A DNA stretch of 64,000 nt from Flavobacteriaceae bacterium (GTDB lineage Bacteria; Bacteroidota; Bacteroidia; Flavobacteriales; Flavobacteriaceae): NCBI GenBank assembly GCA_018402205.1, contig JAGYIX010000003.1, positions 248,001 to 312,000 of the forward strand, read 5' to 3'. Position numbers and translations under genes: made by a program. Shown piece by piece: positions 1-9,362 of the stretch (its first letter is position 1; each line of letters starts with the position of its first letter). Below the pieces are notes generated by a model. It was given only the letters and a program-made list of their open reading frames with translations, was not told the DNA's origin and searched no databases.

Positions 1-321
1 CGCTTTAGCTTTCGCATACACAAAGCCTGAACGCACGCCTTTTAAATGATTAACACTTAATTCTATGCCGCGTACCATCAGCTCCGAGGTGTCTTTGAAT
101 ACAAAAACTGCAACACTACCGACGGTTTCAATTAGCGCTGCCGTCGCCCCCCCGTGAAGCACAGAATCGGGTTGTAGTACGCCTTTGTTCACGGGCATTC
201 GTGCGGTTAAGCTTTCTTCATCTACGTGAACAAATTCAATATCAAGTGTTTGCATTAACGTATCAGGCTTGCGGGCGTTGCAGCGCTCTAAGATTTCATT
301 TTCACTTAACAATGCTTTCAT
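1..321 (-). CDS. PaaI-type hotdog-fold thioesterase (partial, 3' end outside window)
   Basis: Only 107 codons are visible, read leftwards from an ATG at 319-321; the C-terminus lies beyond the window edge. The product looks like a small hotdog-fold acyl-CoA thioesterase of the PaaI group, which hydrolyses CoA thioesters in the cytoplasm. The segment VLHGGATAALIETVGS (about residues 54-69) matches the HGG-x-A motif that opens the central helix of the fold, followed by the expected strand ending in GIELSVNHLK. The start codon overlaps the last 20 nt of the upstream gene, so the two are probably co-transcribed. The substrate cannot be inferred from what is visible. Confidence 0.8.
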   Translation of the reverse strand, partial: MKALLSENEILERCNARKPDTLMQTLDIEFVHVDEESLTARMPVNKGVLQPDSVLHGGATAALIETVGSVAVFVFKDTSELMVRGIELSVNHLKGVRSGFVYAKAKA

Positions 322-1195
322 TTTCAGAGTAATAAGTTATTCTTCTGGTGATGTAATTATTTGATGGTTGTTCGATGCGCTTTACCCAATTTGGCGGATC
401 AGAATTATCTAATTGGTAGATATAGCGTTTAGTTTGCGATTGATTTCGTTCAATTTCTTGAAGGCTTGTAAGGCGTTTAGAACGGTAGGAATAACGTTTA
501 TCTATAGCTGTAGAAAAAACAGCATCGCTGTCAAAAAATGAGTCTAATTCTTGTATTAGCAAAGATTGATCATCGAAAAACCTATGCTTTTTATACGATA
601 CTAAGGTATCGTTGTACGCTACCGTAATGTGCTCTACTAACGCTTTTGTTTGAGGATGTTTTTTCATTACCTCAAGGGCAATCAATTGATCATCGCTGTA
701 GGTAAAAATACTGTCTGTTTTTAGTGACGAGCGCCTTTCAAAAATCTGGGAGGTTTGCTGGTCTTTACTTTCATTTACTATTTTAAGCGTGTTTCCTATA
801 GAATCAACAACTACTATGTTTCGGCCTACTATTTCGCCATCTAGAGTAAGTATAATTTCTTCCAGAAGATTGTCTTTTCGCGAAAATTTATGGTAGAACG
901 ATAGCTCTTTTAATAACATATTATTTCGAAAAACCTCAATTATTTTTTCAGACAACTCCTCGTTTTTATAAGTAAAGGTGACCTCCTCTTTGTCTGTTGG
1001 GTTAAATACAGTCGAAATCTTATGTAGAGAGCGGTCTTTGTTAAACACCAAATGCTCCGTTCCGTAATCTGTTTGTATTTCACAGCTATTTACCTGTCCT
1101 CTTAAACCAAAGTCTTTGACCGTCTTTACTGTATTGTCTTGTGCTGAAAGCCCAGCATTAAAGCAGAAAAGTAAAATTAATAGGCGTAAAATCAT
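302..1195 (-). CDS. Secreted protein of unknown function
   Basis: 297 residues starting with a clear signal peptide (MILRLLILLFCFNAGLSAQ, predicted cleavage after about residue 18), so the mature protein is exported to the periplasm or envelope. I do not recognise a named domain. The mature part is beta-rich, with repeated strand patterns such as VTFTYKNEEL, IYQLDNSDPPNWVKRI and RRITYYSE. These resemble the YD-like 'text with residual' repeats found in many uncharacterised Bacteroidota secreted proteins (inference from pattern only). Its 3' end overlaps the following thioesterase gene by 20 nt. It is divergent from the M28 peptidase gene, with only 58 bp between the starts. No catalytic motif is visible. 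Confidence 0.75.
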   Translation of the reverse strand: MILRLLILLFCFNAGLSAQDNTVKTVKDFGLRGQVNSCEIQTDYGTEHLVFNKDRSLHKISTVFNPTDKEEVTFTYKNEELSEKIIEVFRNNMLLKELSFYHKFSRKDNLLEEIILTLDGEIVGRNIVVVDSIGNTLKIVNESKDQQTSQIFERRSSLKTDSIFTYSDDQLIALEVMKKHPQTKALVEHITVAYNDTLVSYKKHRFFDDQSLLIQELDSFFDSDAVFSTAIDKRYSYRSKRLTSLQEIERNQSQTKRYIYQLDNSDPPNWVKRIEQPSNNYITRRITYYSENESIVK

Positions 1196-1253
1196 AGTTC
1201 AAAAATACCGCATTTTAGTGGCTTAGTCGATTGATTTTGCGTTATCTTCCACT

Positions 1254-2828
1254 TTGAAAAAAATCTATTTAATGAATTCTAGACTCATTTTTTTATTTGT
1301 GGTGCTTTTATCCGTTTCGTGTAAAACCGATAAAAAACAAAGCGCCGTTGTTCTCTTACCTTCTGACCAAGAACAAGTCGCTCTTGCAGAAACCATAACC
1401 GAAGAAGAATTAAAAACCCATTTGTACACCTACGCCTCAGATGATTTTGAAGGACGTGAAACCGGAACTGAAGGGCAAAAAAAAGCCATAAATTATTTAG
1501 TTTCTTATTATACTTCATTAGGTATATCCATGGCCCAGGGCACCGATAATTATCTGCAGAAGGTTCCTGTAACCTATACTACTGCCCCTAACGGAAGCAT
1601 GAGTATAGGCGGTATTGAATTTGAAATAGGATCTGATTTTGTTAGCTTCTCAGGGGCTTCAGCAAGCCTCGATGCAGTTTTTGTAGGATACGGAATTGAT
1701 ACTCCTGAATATTCAGACTACAGTACTTTAGAGGTAGAGGGCAAACTAGTCATTGCTATGGCTGGCGAACCTCAAAATGAAGACGGAACCTATGCGTTGA
1801 CCGGAACAACCTCTTACTCTAAGTGGAGTAATGTGTCTGAGGCCCTTCCCAAGCGCATTGAGGCTGCTACATCTCAAGGTGCAGAAGGATTAATTTATAT
1901 AGACCAGGGTAATTTCGAGCGCTACTCACGCTATTATTCCTACATGAAACGCAATAATAGCGGTCAAATGCGCTTAGAAGAAAAGACTATTTTTTCTGCT
2001 GTGCTTAATCCTTCAAAGACTAAAGAACTTTTGGGTACAATTGACCTCACAACTCCTCAATCTCTGCAGAAATCTATCCAACTCAATATTGAAGGAGGGT
2101 CTAGCCCTGTTGATACTGAAAACGTAGTGGCTATTATTGAGGGTATAGAAAAACCAGATGAATATGTAATTGTATCGTCACACTTAGATCATATTGGAAT
2201 TGATGCTGAAGGTAATGTCAATAATGGTGCAGATGATGATGGTTCAGGAACAGTGGCTATGCTAGAAATAGCTGAGGCACTCCAAAAAGCAAAAGAACAA
2301 GGTAAAGGCCCAAGAAGGTCAGTAGTGTTTTTGCATGTGACGGGAGAAGAAAAAGGCCTTTTAGGCTCTGAGTATTATACCGATAAAGCTCCACTGTACC
2401 CCCTTGAAAATACCGTGACGAATTTAAATATTGATATGATTGGTCGCATTGACCCTGAACGTGAGGGTGACCGGAATTATATCTACCTAATTGGTTCAGA
2501 TAAATTAAGTAGTGAGTTGCATAATTTATCGGAAGAGGTTAATGCTAAATTCACTCAAATTGAGCTCGACTATACCTATAATGACGAAAATGATCCCAAC
2601 CGTTTTTATTACCGTTCAGATCATTACAACTTCGCCAAAAATAACATCCCTATAATTTTCTATTTCAACGGAACCCACGAAGACTATCACAAACACACAG
2701 ACACGCCAGATAAAATCAATTATGATCTTTTAACCAATAGAACGCGACTTGTTTTTCATACGCTTTTGGAGGTAGCTAATCGCGAAGAGGGTCCAAAGGT
2801 AGACAAGGCTACATCTGTCTCTGAATAA
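1254..2828 (+). CDS. M28-family zinc aminopeptidase lipoprotein with PA domain
   Basis: A probable secreted metallopeptidase anchored as a lipoprotein: the N-terminus is a hydrophobic signal ending in a lipobox (LLSVSC), with Cys the likely lipidated residue. A protease-associated (PA) insert covers roughly residues 130-260, followed by the M28 catalytic domain. Zinc ligands and catalytic residues are visible: H310 in SSHLDHIG, D327 in NNGADDDGSG, E365/E366 in TGEEKGLLG, D394 in NIDMIGR and H479/H481 in YHKHTDTPD. M28 enzymes remove N-terminal amino acids from peptides. The long frame begins with TTG at 1254; an ATG at 1272 (MNSRLIFLF) leaves the signal peptide intact and is an equally good start. 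A strong hairpin terminator follows at 2845. Confidence 0.9.
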   Translation: MKKIYLMNSRLIFLFVVLLSVSCKTDKKQSAVVLLPSDQEQVALAETITEEELKTHLYTYASDDFEGRETGTEGQKKAINYLVSYYTSLGISMAQGTDNYLQKVPVTYTTAPNGSMSIGGIEFEIGSDFVSFSGASASLDAVFVGYGIDTPEYSDYSTLEVEGKLVIAMAGEPQNEDGTYALTGTTSYSKWSNVSEALPKRIEAATSQGAEGLIYIDQGNFERYSRYYSYMKRNNSGQMRLEEKTIFSAVLNPSKTKELLGTIDLTTPQSLQKSIQLNIEGGSSPVDTENVVAIIEGIEKPDEYVIVSSHLDHIGIDAEGNVNNGADDDGSGTVAMLEIAEALQKAKEQGKGPRRSVVFLHVTGEEKGLLGSEYYTDKAPLYPLENTVTNLNIDMIGRIDPEREGDRNYIYLIGSDKLSSELHNLSEEVNAKFTQIELDYTYNDENDPNRFYYRSDHYNFAKNNIPIIFYFNGTHEDYHKHTDTPDKINYDLLTNRTRLVFHTLLEVANREEGPKVDKATSVSE

Positions 2829-2844
2829 CAAAACTACACTACAT

Positions 2845-2874
2845 AAAAAAAGCCCGCTTTGCGGGCTTTTTTTT
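2845..2874. terminator. Bidirectional rho-independent terminator
   Basis: A perfect stem AGCCCGC-TTT-GCGGGCT preceded by A7 and followed by T8, so it can stop transcription from both sides. It separates the M28 peptidase gene (rightward) from tRNA-His (leftward). Confidence 0.9.
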
Positions 2875-2875
2875 G

Positions 2876-2950
2876 GGTGGAAGACCGGGCTCGAACCGGC
2901 GACCTCTAGAACCACAATCTAGCGCTCTAACCAACTGAGCTACAACCACC
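2876..2950 (-). tRNA. tRNA-His (GTG anticodon)
   Basis: Reading leftwards from 2950 the cloverleaf has the extra G(-1) typical of tRNA-His, a D arm with GCTCAGTTGGTTAGAGC, anticodon loop TTGTGGT (anticodon GTG), T loop TTCGAGC and discriminator C73. CCA is not encoded. The acceptor stem GTGGTTG/CTTCCAC contains two adjacent T-T mismatches (5-68 and 6-67); I cannot tell whether this is lineage-typical. Confidence 0.93.
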
Positions 2951-3019
2951 GTGTAATTTTGGTTGGCAAATGTAGTTTATTTTACTCGGTTATTCAATAA
3001 TCTAAGTGGTGTTCATTCC

Positions 3020-3754
3020 TTATTTTAACGCGTCTAAACTATCCACTAATGGATACCGTTCGACGGTAAATCCTTCCCCAAAAGCAACTCCGGTTAATCT
3101 TCCTAAATTCTGGGCCCTATAGCGAATAGAGCTTAAGAAATTTTCACTGCTTATAGGGGTTTGAGGTTCTTTGCTATTGGCGTCAAAAAACTGCGTGGCA
3201 TAGGCCTGAATCGCCTTAAACTTAAGCTCTATAAATTCACTCACATCCACTACAAAATCAGGTTCCAAATCGTGCCATTGAATCATGTGATATACTCTTA
3301 AAGGCCTCCATGCCGGTTGAGATACGCCGGCTTCATCGAAGGTTTGAATCTTAGCCAGACCACTTAAAAAACAGGCGTCACTAGCGAGTTTACTGCCCTT
3401 AGCGTGATCGATATGCCGATCAGAGACGGCATTGCAAATAACAACCTCTGGACGATATGCGCGTATTTTTTGAATAAGCGCCCGTTGATGCCACTCGTCA
3501 TTAACAAAAAAGCCATCTTTAAAATTCATATTATCTCTCAAAGTAACTCCTAGAATTTTTGCGGCTAGAGTGCTTTCTTCATCTCGTGTTTCAGCAGTTC
3601 CTCGGGTACCGAGCTCTCCTCGGGTAAAATCAAGAATACCCACTTTTTTTCCTAAGCTCACCTCTTTAGCTATGGTTGCTCCAGCGCCGAGCTCGGCGTC
3701 GTCAGGGTGAGCCCCCATTACTAGAAGATCTAGTTTTTGTTTACTGCTTTCCAT
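3020..3754 (-). CDS. bshB1: Bacillithiol biosynthesis deacetylase BshB1 (LmbE/PIG-L family)
   Basis: A cytoplasmic zinc-dependent deacetylase that removes the acetyl group from GlcNAc-malate, the second step in making the thiol bacillithiol. The LmbE motif GAHPDDAELGAGA is at residues 14-26, and a second metal-site segment, SDRHIDHAKGSKLASDACF, lies near residue 110-130. The 244-residue length and the segment ILDFTRGELGTRGT are characteristic of the Bacteroidota/Bacillota BshB1 branch. The gene overlaps the 3' end of ccsBA by 14 nt. The first-step enzyme gene, bshA, is in the same window at 32.5-33.6 kb but not adjacent; bshC is not in the window. Confidence 0.93.
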   Translation of the reverse strand: MESSKQKLDLLVMGAHPDDAELGAGATIAKEVSLGKKVGILDFTRGELGTRGTAETRDEESTLAAKILGVTLRDNMNFKDGFFVNDEWHQRALIQKIRAYRPEVVICNAVSDRHIDHAKGSKLASDACFLSGLAKIQTFDEAGVSQPAWRPLRVYHMIQWHDLEPDFVVDVSEFIELKFKAIQAYATQFFDANSKEPQTPISSENFLSSIRYRAQNLGRLTGVAFGEGFTVERYPLVDSLDALK

Positions 3755-6700
3755 AAATCTTTTTGTATTTCCATCGGCTTAGAAATCCTAAAGCCAAAAC
3801 AAAAGCTACTGTATAATATATAAAAGTAGGGGTAATAACTTGATCACCAGATGCGTAACTGTGTAATCCTACCAGATAAAAGTTTACACCAAAGTAGGTC
3901 ATCATAATACTCGAAAAGGCAACAACACTAGCAAAATTAAACACCCATGTGCCTTTTAAAGACGGAACCATTCTCATGTGCAGTACAAAGGCGTATACAA
4001 GTATTGAAATCAGGGCCCACGTTTCTTTAGGGTCCCACCCCCAGTAACGTCCCCATGACTCATTAGCCCATTGCCCACCCAGAAAGTTGCCAATAGTGAG
4101 CATAATCAACCCTATAGTTAGCGCCAGCTCATTAATAATAGTGAGCTCTTTAAGAGATGTTTTCATCCGCTCTTTGGTACGCTCTGTAGTAAGGAGAATG
4201 AGCACTAGTGAAACGATTCCTAAGATCATACCCACCGTAAGCGGGCCATAAGAACCTACAATTACCGCCACATGAATCATGAGCCAATAGCTGTCGAGTA
4301 CTGGCTGCAAGTTAGCAACCGACGGGTCGACCCAATTCTGATGGGCGATCCATAAAAGCATGGCGCTCACAAATGCGCTAGAGGCTACAGTGAAGTCGCT
4401 CCTTTTACCTAACCATAGGCCAATTCCCAAGGTAGCCCATGAGACGTATAAGATACTTTCATAAGCGTCGCTCCATGGAGCGTGACCTGAAATATACCAG
4501 CGCAACGCTAATCCGGCTGTATGGGCTGCAAATAACAAGTAAATGAGTATAGAAAACCCACGAATGCTCACTCGCAGCACCTTTCGATCTTTATAAACCC
4601 TTGCGACTACGAAAAAGAATAGTACTACGCCTATTAAGGCATAGTATTTATAGAGCCGATTAAAAATGTCTAGTCGATTATAGGAGATTTCGGTCTCTAT
4701 TTTTTGCACTGAAGGAATAACCTCTGAGCCCAATTGACGCTGGCTTTTCTTGAGGCTTTCCAATAGCTGATCGGCCCTTTGATAATCACCGTTTTGAACA
4801 CCATTATCTACGTATTGTAAATAGAGCGGAATAGAATTAGCCACAAAGCTACCGTAAAGCGTATCGGTGAGCTGAACGGCTCCGGATCGATATTCTAGAG
4901 CAGATGTCCATTTGTTATTCTCGTCGGTGGGAACCGGAAAAATACGCAAGATCTCCCCACTCAATGCTCTATTGAGCAGCGCAAGTCGGTTAGAGGCATC
5001 TTTAAAGTCTTGCTGAAATTTATTGGGCGTATTGGTAGCAAAGGCCTCTACTAAGTAGGGCCTTAACTTATTATTGCCCTCGGTATCGAAAAAATCGGTC
5101 ACCTTTATAAATCGCTTTTCTTTTGCAACGCCTATAATCGCACGAATACTGTCGTTTTGAGCTTTTTTATCTAACGCAATAAATTCTGTGTTGTACCAAA
5201 GGCCAGGATACATCATCATAGATAAAAACACCTGCTCTGCGGTTAAGCCTTTGTACGAATCTTTAAGACTAATCTTTCGCAGCAGCTCTGAGGCAAAGGT
5301 GTGTACGGGTTTCATTCGTCCGTTATCGTCTTGTATAACTAATGAAGCGAAACGCTTAGCGTGCTCTTTATCAATAACGTTAGAAAAAATAAGCGAATCC
5401 ACTGTTTGTTGACTGGGTAACGGATCTGCTTGCGCCTTTAACTGGTAAGTGAAACTAAGGCCGAATAGAAGTAATAGCAGCGATTTTTTAGCCGTCACTT
5501 TCTGCAGCGAACGCGCCAACACCTTAAATCGGGTATCTCCAAAAAAGAGCAATCCCATAAGGCCAATGTACAGCAAGAAGTAGCCAATATACGTGATCCA
5601 TGTTCCCCAGAAATCATGATTCACAGATAATACTGTTCCGGATTCGTCCGGAAAGAAACTAGACTGAAAAAAGCGATACCCCTTGTGATCTAAAACGTGA
5701 TTCATGTAAATATCGTAATCAAAAGACCGCTCGTCTTTAACTTCTACACGACTCATAAAAGAGGCATAGTTGGCTTCGGTTCCGGGGTACTTCTCTGCGA
5801 TAAAGTCGTTTAGTTTTATGGCAAACGGCAGCTCGTATTCTTTAGATCCGTAGCGCAAAGTAAAAGTGAACCCTGCCAATTCAAATGAAGGTTGAAAGTC
5901 TGTATATCCCTGACCTCCCATTAAGGTTACCTGTTTTTGCTCACCAGCGGCAATTACGTTTAACTTTAAAGCTTGTTTTGTCTCTTCAGCCTCATCGGTG
6001 GTCGCAGCCACTATTTCGACACGACCTCTTCTAGCCGCATCTGGAATGACAAAGCCAAACTCTCCGATGGTGTATAAAGATCGCAGCTGCAGCTCGTCGG
6101 TATCTCCAGCTAATAAATCGCCCTGAAACTGATCGGCCATGCGCATAAAACGCGCCTCAAAAGGAGAAGTTATAGAGTAACTTTCACCGTCGTAATTGAT
6201 TTCTATCGCACCTTGAGAGGGAGTATTAAAAGAAAAAAGCACATTGTGAATGTTAGCAATCTCTCCTTCTTTGAGAAAATGCTCGTGCCTTGACCCGTCT
6301 CCAGATTCTACAATTTTTAATACATACCGAGCCGTTTCATCTTCGACAATAGCCTCTACTGCCTGCTCAATAAAATCTACGTATTCAATGGTTACTGGGG
6401 TATCCCCGAAAGAAGTAGACCAGGGTAGAGAAGTTTTGCTTCCTTCCTCACTGAAGATCATATCGTCTTCTAAGGCTTTTCTTCGTCGAGATCCGTCGAG
6501 ATCTCCATCAATATATGCCGTTAAAAAAGTTTTATCGGAATAAAAAGTAGAAGCCGTTTCGCCCTCTGGAATAGGCATCATGCCTTCAAAACTTATATAG
6601 CGAGTAACCCCTGCGCCCAAAATGATCAAAATCCAAGATAAGTGCAAGAATAATAATGGCCACTTACTCCACTTCCAGAGCTTATAACGGCCTATACTTC

Positions 6701-6893
6701 CCACAAAATTGATCACAAAAAGCAGCATCAATACCTCAAACCAACGCGCATTGTAGATATAAATTCGCGCAGTTTCTGTAGAATAGATACTCTCCAAAAA
6801 GGTTCCTATGGCCATGGCAGCGGCAAAAACAATAAACAGGGCCGCCATTAATCGCGAAGAAACCAAAAACTTTAAGAGGGAAAACGAGCGCAT
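3741..6893 (-). CDS. ccsBA: Fused cytochrome c biogenesis protein CcsBA (ResB-ResC)
   Basis: A 1050-residue membrane protein joining the two system II cytochrome c maturation subunits. The N-terminal part (about residues 1-460) is ResB/CcsB-like, with early membrane helices, a large periplasmic domain and a further helix near 430-455. The C-terminal part from about 735 on is a multi-helix CcsA/ResC domain with the tryptophan-rich haem-handling segment WGRYWGWDPKETW near residues 945-960. The complex exports haem and attaches it to apocytochrome CxxCH motifs outside the membrane. Between the halves is a periplasmic segment (about 480-720) usual in the Bacteroidota fusion. The downstream bshB1 overlaps by 14 nt. 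Confidence 0.93.
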   Translation of the reverse strand: MRSFSLLKFLVSSRLMAALFIVFAAAMAIGTFLESIYSTETARIYIYNARWFEVLMLLFVINFVGSIGRYKLWKWSKWPLLFLHLSWILIILGAGVTRYISFEGMMPIPEGETASTFYSDKTFLTAYIDGDLDGSRRRKALEDDMIFSEEGSKTSLPWSTSFGDTPVTIEYVDFIEQAVEAIVEDETARYVLKIVESGDGSRHEHFLKEGEIANIHNVLFSFNTPSQGAIEINYDGESYSITSPFEARFMRMADQFQGDLLAGDTDELQLRSLYTIGEFGFVIPDAARRGRVEIVAATTDEAEETKQALKLNVIAAGEQKQVTLMGGQGYTDFQPSFELAGFTFTLRYGSKEYELPFAIKLNDFIAEKYPGTEANYASFMSRVEVKDERSFDYDIYMNHVLDHKGYRFFQSSFFPDESGTVLSVNHDFWGTWITYIGYFLLYIGLMGLLFFGDTRFKVLARSLQKVTAKKSLLLLLFGLSFTYQLKAQADPLPSQQTVDSLIFSNVIDKEHAKRFASLVIQDDNGRMKPVHTFASELLRKISLKDSYKGLTAEQVFLSMMMYPGLWYNTEFIALDKKAQNDSIRAIIGVAKEKRFIKVTDFFDTEGNNKLRPYLVEAFATNTPNKFQQDFKDASNRLALLNRALSGEILRIFPVPTDENNKWTSALEYRSGAVQLTDTLYGSFVANSIPLYLQYVDNGVQNGDYQRADQLLESLKKSQRQLGSEVIPSVQKIETEISYNRLDIFNRLYKYYALIGVVLFFFVVARVYKDRKVLRVSIRGFSILIYLLFAAHTAGLALRWYISGHAPWSDAYESILYVSWATLGIGLWLGKRSDFTVASSAFVSAMLLWIAHQNWVDPSVANLQPVLDSYWLMIHVAVIVGSYGPLTVGMILGIVSLVLILLTTERTKERMKTSLKELTIINELALTIGLIMLTIGNFLGGQWANESWGRYWGWDPKETWALISILVYAFVLHMRMVPSLKGTWVFNFASVVAFSSIMMTYFGVNFYLVGLHSYASGDQVITPTFIYYTVAFVLALGFLSRWKYKKIYGKQ

Positions 6894-6961
6894 GAACCTT
6901 TTCTTTGTGCAGCAAAATTATCACCTTTTGACCTAAAAACGCTAGTTTCGAAGGTCTAAAT

Positions 6962-7723
6962 ATGCCTATGTTAACTATATCTATTATTGGCTCAGGGGCT
7001 TTGGCTAGAAGTCTATTCTCGGCGATCCGTCAAGAATCGATTTCGTGTTCTGGTGTATACGGAAGAAATCCAGAAGACGCCGTTTTTTTCGAAGACTTCT
7101 GGAAAACCGATTACCAAGAAGTACTCGATGCCGACATACTGTTGTTAGCTATTGCAGATCAGGCCCTCTCGGAACATTTTGAATTGCTCGACCAGTATAG
7201 CGGCCTGCTTGCTCACTGCAGCGGAGCCACCTCGCTACAGTTTAGAGAGAAGTACCCTTCTGCCGTGTTTTATCCGCTTAACAGCTTCAGCAAAGAAAAG
7301 GTCACTTCACTTCGCAACACCCCTATATTTATAGAAGCCAGCACAATTGAGGGCTTAACTCTCTTAGAAAAACTTGCGTTAAAACTTTCTGACCGTGTAC
7401 ATAAAATCGACAGTGATCAGCGACTCGCGCTTCACCTTGCCGCGGTAATCAGCCAAAATTTTACTAATCACCTTTTTGCTCAAACGCAGCAATGGTGTGT
7501 GCAGAACAAAATTGACTTTAACTGGCTCAAGCCTATGCTCACCGCTAAATTTCACGAGGCCTTCGAAATTAGCGCTTCGACCATTCAATCTGGACCAGCC
7601 ATTCGAAGAGACCAAAAAACCCTAAGTCAGCATCGAGAACTCTTAGAAGGCCATGTATCTTTACTAGAAATTTACGACACGCTAACCGCCTCTATTCAGT
7701 TGTTTCATGAAAAAAAGCTTTAA
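6962..7723 (+). CDS. Rossmann-fold protein with DUF2520 C-terminal domain
   Basis: 253 residues. The N-terminus SIIGSGALARSLFSAI is a GxGxxA nucleotide-binding motif, so NAD(P) binding is likely. The C-terminal half (about 125-250) is helical and contains FTNHLFAQTQQWC and SGPAIRRDQKTLSQH, which match the DUF2520 family seen with F420-oxidoreductase-like proteins. The substrate is not known for this family. The ATG at 6962 is followed by a second Met at codon 3. Its last 17 nt overlap kdsC, so the two are translated from one message. It is divergent from ccsBA. Confidence 0.85.
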   Translation: MPMLTISIIGSGALARSLFSAIRQESISCSGVYGRNPEDAVFFEDFWKTDYQEVLDADILLLAIADQALSEHFELLDQYSGLLAHCSGATSLQFREKYPSAVFYPLNSFSKEKVTSLRNTPIFIEASTIEGLTLLEKLALKLSDRVHKIDSDQRLALHLAAVISQNFTNHLFAQTQQWCVQNKIDFNWLKPMLTAKFHEAFEISASTIQSGPAIRRDQKTLSQHRELLEGHVSLLEIYDTLTASIQLFHEKKL

Positions 7724-8234
7724 ACAAGAATTAAAACATATTAAGTGCTTTGTGTTTGATGTAGACGGAGTAATGACCGACGGATCGCTTTATTTAGACC
7801 CTAAGGGAGAGCTTGTACGCAAAATGAATGTGAAAGACGGATACGCTCTAAAACAAGCGCTAAAAACAGGTTATGAGATTTGCGTAATCACCGGAGGCAC
7901 CAATGAATCGGTGCGTACCCGACTGCGCGATCTAGGCATTCACGCTATCTATTTAGGGGTACACCAAAAACTAGAAGTGCTTAAAGAATACCTTGAAACG
8001 CATCACATAGAGGCGAGCAGCGTACTTTATATGGGCGACGACCTTCCAGATTTGGAAGCGATGTTGCATTGTCATCTAGCGACCTGCCCCACAGATGCGG
8101 CGGCCGAGATTCGAATGAAAGCTGATTACGTCTCCCCCATTAAGGGTGGTGAAGGCTGTGTACGTGATGTTATAGAACAAGTATTAAAAGTAAAAGGAGA
8201 CTGGAATGTTGATACATCAACAACTAGCGCTTAA
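7707..8234 (+). CDS. kdsC: KdsC-type HAD phosphatase (KDO-8-phosphate phosphatase)
   Basis: A cytoplasmic haloacid-dehalogenase phosphatase of the tetrameric C0 class. The nucleophile motif is FVFDVDGVMTDG, with D18 and D20, and motif II is CVITGG. The Mg-binding motif MGDDLPD is near residue 110. The 175-residue length is standard for KdsC, which dephosphorylates KDO-8-P on the route to lipopolysaccharide inner core. Related HAD enzymes act on other sugar phosphates, so the substrate is by family only. It overlaps both neighbours (17 nt upstream, 29 nt downstream), which points to a tight operon. Confidence 0.9.
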   Translation: MKKSFKQELKHIKCFVFDVDGVMTDGSLYLDPKGELVRKMNVKDGYALKQALKTGYEICVITGGTNESVRTRLRDLGIHAIYLGVHQKLEVLKEYLETHHIEASSVLYMGDDLPDLEAMLHCHLATCPTDAAAEIRMKADYVSPIKGGEGCVRDVIEQVLKVKGDWNVDTSTTSA

Positions 8235-8805
8235 TTCGATTGAGCTCATACTCGGGTCGGCCTCACCGCGCAGAAGCGCGCTTCTAAGCGACATGGGGCT
8301 GTCTTTTACCCAGCGCGTCAGCCGGGTCGAAGAAAGCTACCCCTCGTCTCTTCAGGCCGGCGAAATAGCGCTTTACCTGGCCCGATTGAAGGCTAACGCC
8401 CTTCGTTCAACACTAACCCCTAGCGAGTTACTGATCACTAGCGATACTGTAGTCTGGTGCACTAATCGCTCCATAGAAAAACCTTCAAGCCGTGCAGAGG
8501 CCGCATCAATGCTAGAGCAACTATCAGGTTGCACCCACACGGTGTACACCTCACTCTGTTTGACCTCAACGGCTCGACAAGAAGCCCAGCTGGCAGAAAC
8601 ACAGGTTACCTTCAGCACGTTAAGCCCTCAAGAAATTGACTATTACCTAGATCGCGAAGACGTTCTAGACAAAGCCGGAGCCTACGGCATTCAAGATTGG
8701 ATCGGGCTAATAGGCATAACCGAAATAAAGGGATCTTATTTCACCGTCATGGGGCTTCCCACACATCTGCTCTATCAAGCGCTTAACGATTGGATGAATT
8801 CTTGA
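8206..8805 (+). CDS. maf: Maf-family nucleoside triphosphate pyrophosphatase
   Basis: 199 residues, starting at an ATG inside the kdsC 3' end. The Maf signature LILGSASPRRSALL is near residues 14-27, followed by the conserved SDTVVW segment. Later come GAYGIQDW and YFTVMGLPT, which are diagnostic of this family. Maf proteins hydrolyse (d)NTPs, preferring dTTP/UTP or modified nucleotides, and were first noticed as septum-inhibition factors. The start is fixed by the position of the SASPRR motif; the first 13 residues are not conserved and a shorter start is possible. It closes the DUF2520-kdsC-maf operon. Confidence 0.92.
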   Translation: MLIHQQLALNSIELILGSASPRRSALLSDMGLSFTQRVSRVEESYPSSLQAGEIALYLARLKANALRSTLTPSELLITSDTVVWCTNRSIEKPSSRAEAASMLEQLSGCTHTVYTSLCLTSTARQEAQLAETQVTFSTLSPQEIDYYLDREDVLDKAGAYGIQDWIGLIGITEIKGSYFTVMGLPTHLLYQALNDWMNS

Positions 8806-8843
8806 TATTGTTTTATTTTTTCTGTAAAAAGTTAAACAAGATG

Positions 8844-8851
8844 TATCTTTG
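8844..8851 (+). promoter_or_regulatory. Bacteroidota -7 promoter element (TATCTTTG)
   Basis: An exact TAnnTTTG match ends 4 nt before the ATG at 8856, so transcription would start at or very close to the start codon. No clear TTG -33 box is seen at the usual spacing. Confidence 0.5.
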
Positions 8852-8855
8852 AAGC

Positions 8856-9362
8856 ATGCCTTGGTTTCACCTTCGTGTCTCACATCAAACCCTGCTTTCT
8901 AGAGAAGAGGCTTGGGAATTTCTTGGTACTATCAGTAACCTAGAGCAGATGACTCCGAAGCATATGCGCTTTAAACTGCTTAGTGATCCGCTAAAAAAAA
9001 TAGAAATGGGCAGTGTTCTCGCCTATTCTATACGCCCTCTGCCCTTAGTAAAAATGATTTGGGTGAGCGAGATAAGCGCCTACGAACCCATGAAACGGTT
9101 TTGCGATACCCAGCTAAGTGGTCCTTACGCCTCGTGGATACACGAGCACCGAATAGAAGGCGAAGACGATGGGCCTTGCACATTGATTGATGAGGTCTTT
9201 TTTGAGCTCCCTTTTGGCGTATTAGGAACGCTAGCGTTCACGCTTTACGTGAAATCGGCCCTGCTAAAGGCCTTTAGCTACAGGCGAGAAAGACTCAATG
9301 AGCTGACAAACAACGATGTAACATTAGAATATCAATTAACGCTTAAACGAATAAAAGCATGA
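8856..9362 (+). CDS. SRPBCC-family ligand-binding protein
   Basis: 168 residues with the START/Bet v 1-like layout common to the polyketide cyclase/SRPBCC superfamily: an initial strand (FHLRVSHQTLLSREEAWEFL), a helical pair with SNLEQMTPKHMRF, and a long C-terminal helix carrying LKAFSYRRERLNEL. The superfamily binds hydrophobic small molecules, and the actual ligand is unknown. The 3' end overlaps the SDR gene by 4 nt (ATGA), and photolyase follows. A homologous SRPBCC-SDR-photolyase grouping is, to my knowledge, frequent in marine Bacteroidota and Proteobacteria, suggesting a light-related role (inference). Confidence 0.8.
   Translation: MPWFHLRVSHQTLLSREEAWEFLGTISNLEQMTPKHMRFKLLSDPLKKIEMGSVLAYSIRPLPLVKMIWVSEISAYEPMKRFCDTQLSGPYASWIHEHRIEGEDDGPCTLIDEVFFELPFGVLGTLAFTLYVKSALLKAFSYRRERLNELTNNDVTLEYQLTLKRIKA

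Noticed and set aside
2730-2915. Minus-strand open frame over the M28 gene end and tRNA-His
   Set aside because: It runs through a terminator and a tRNA gene and is a shadow frame.
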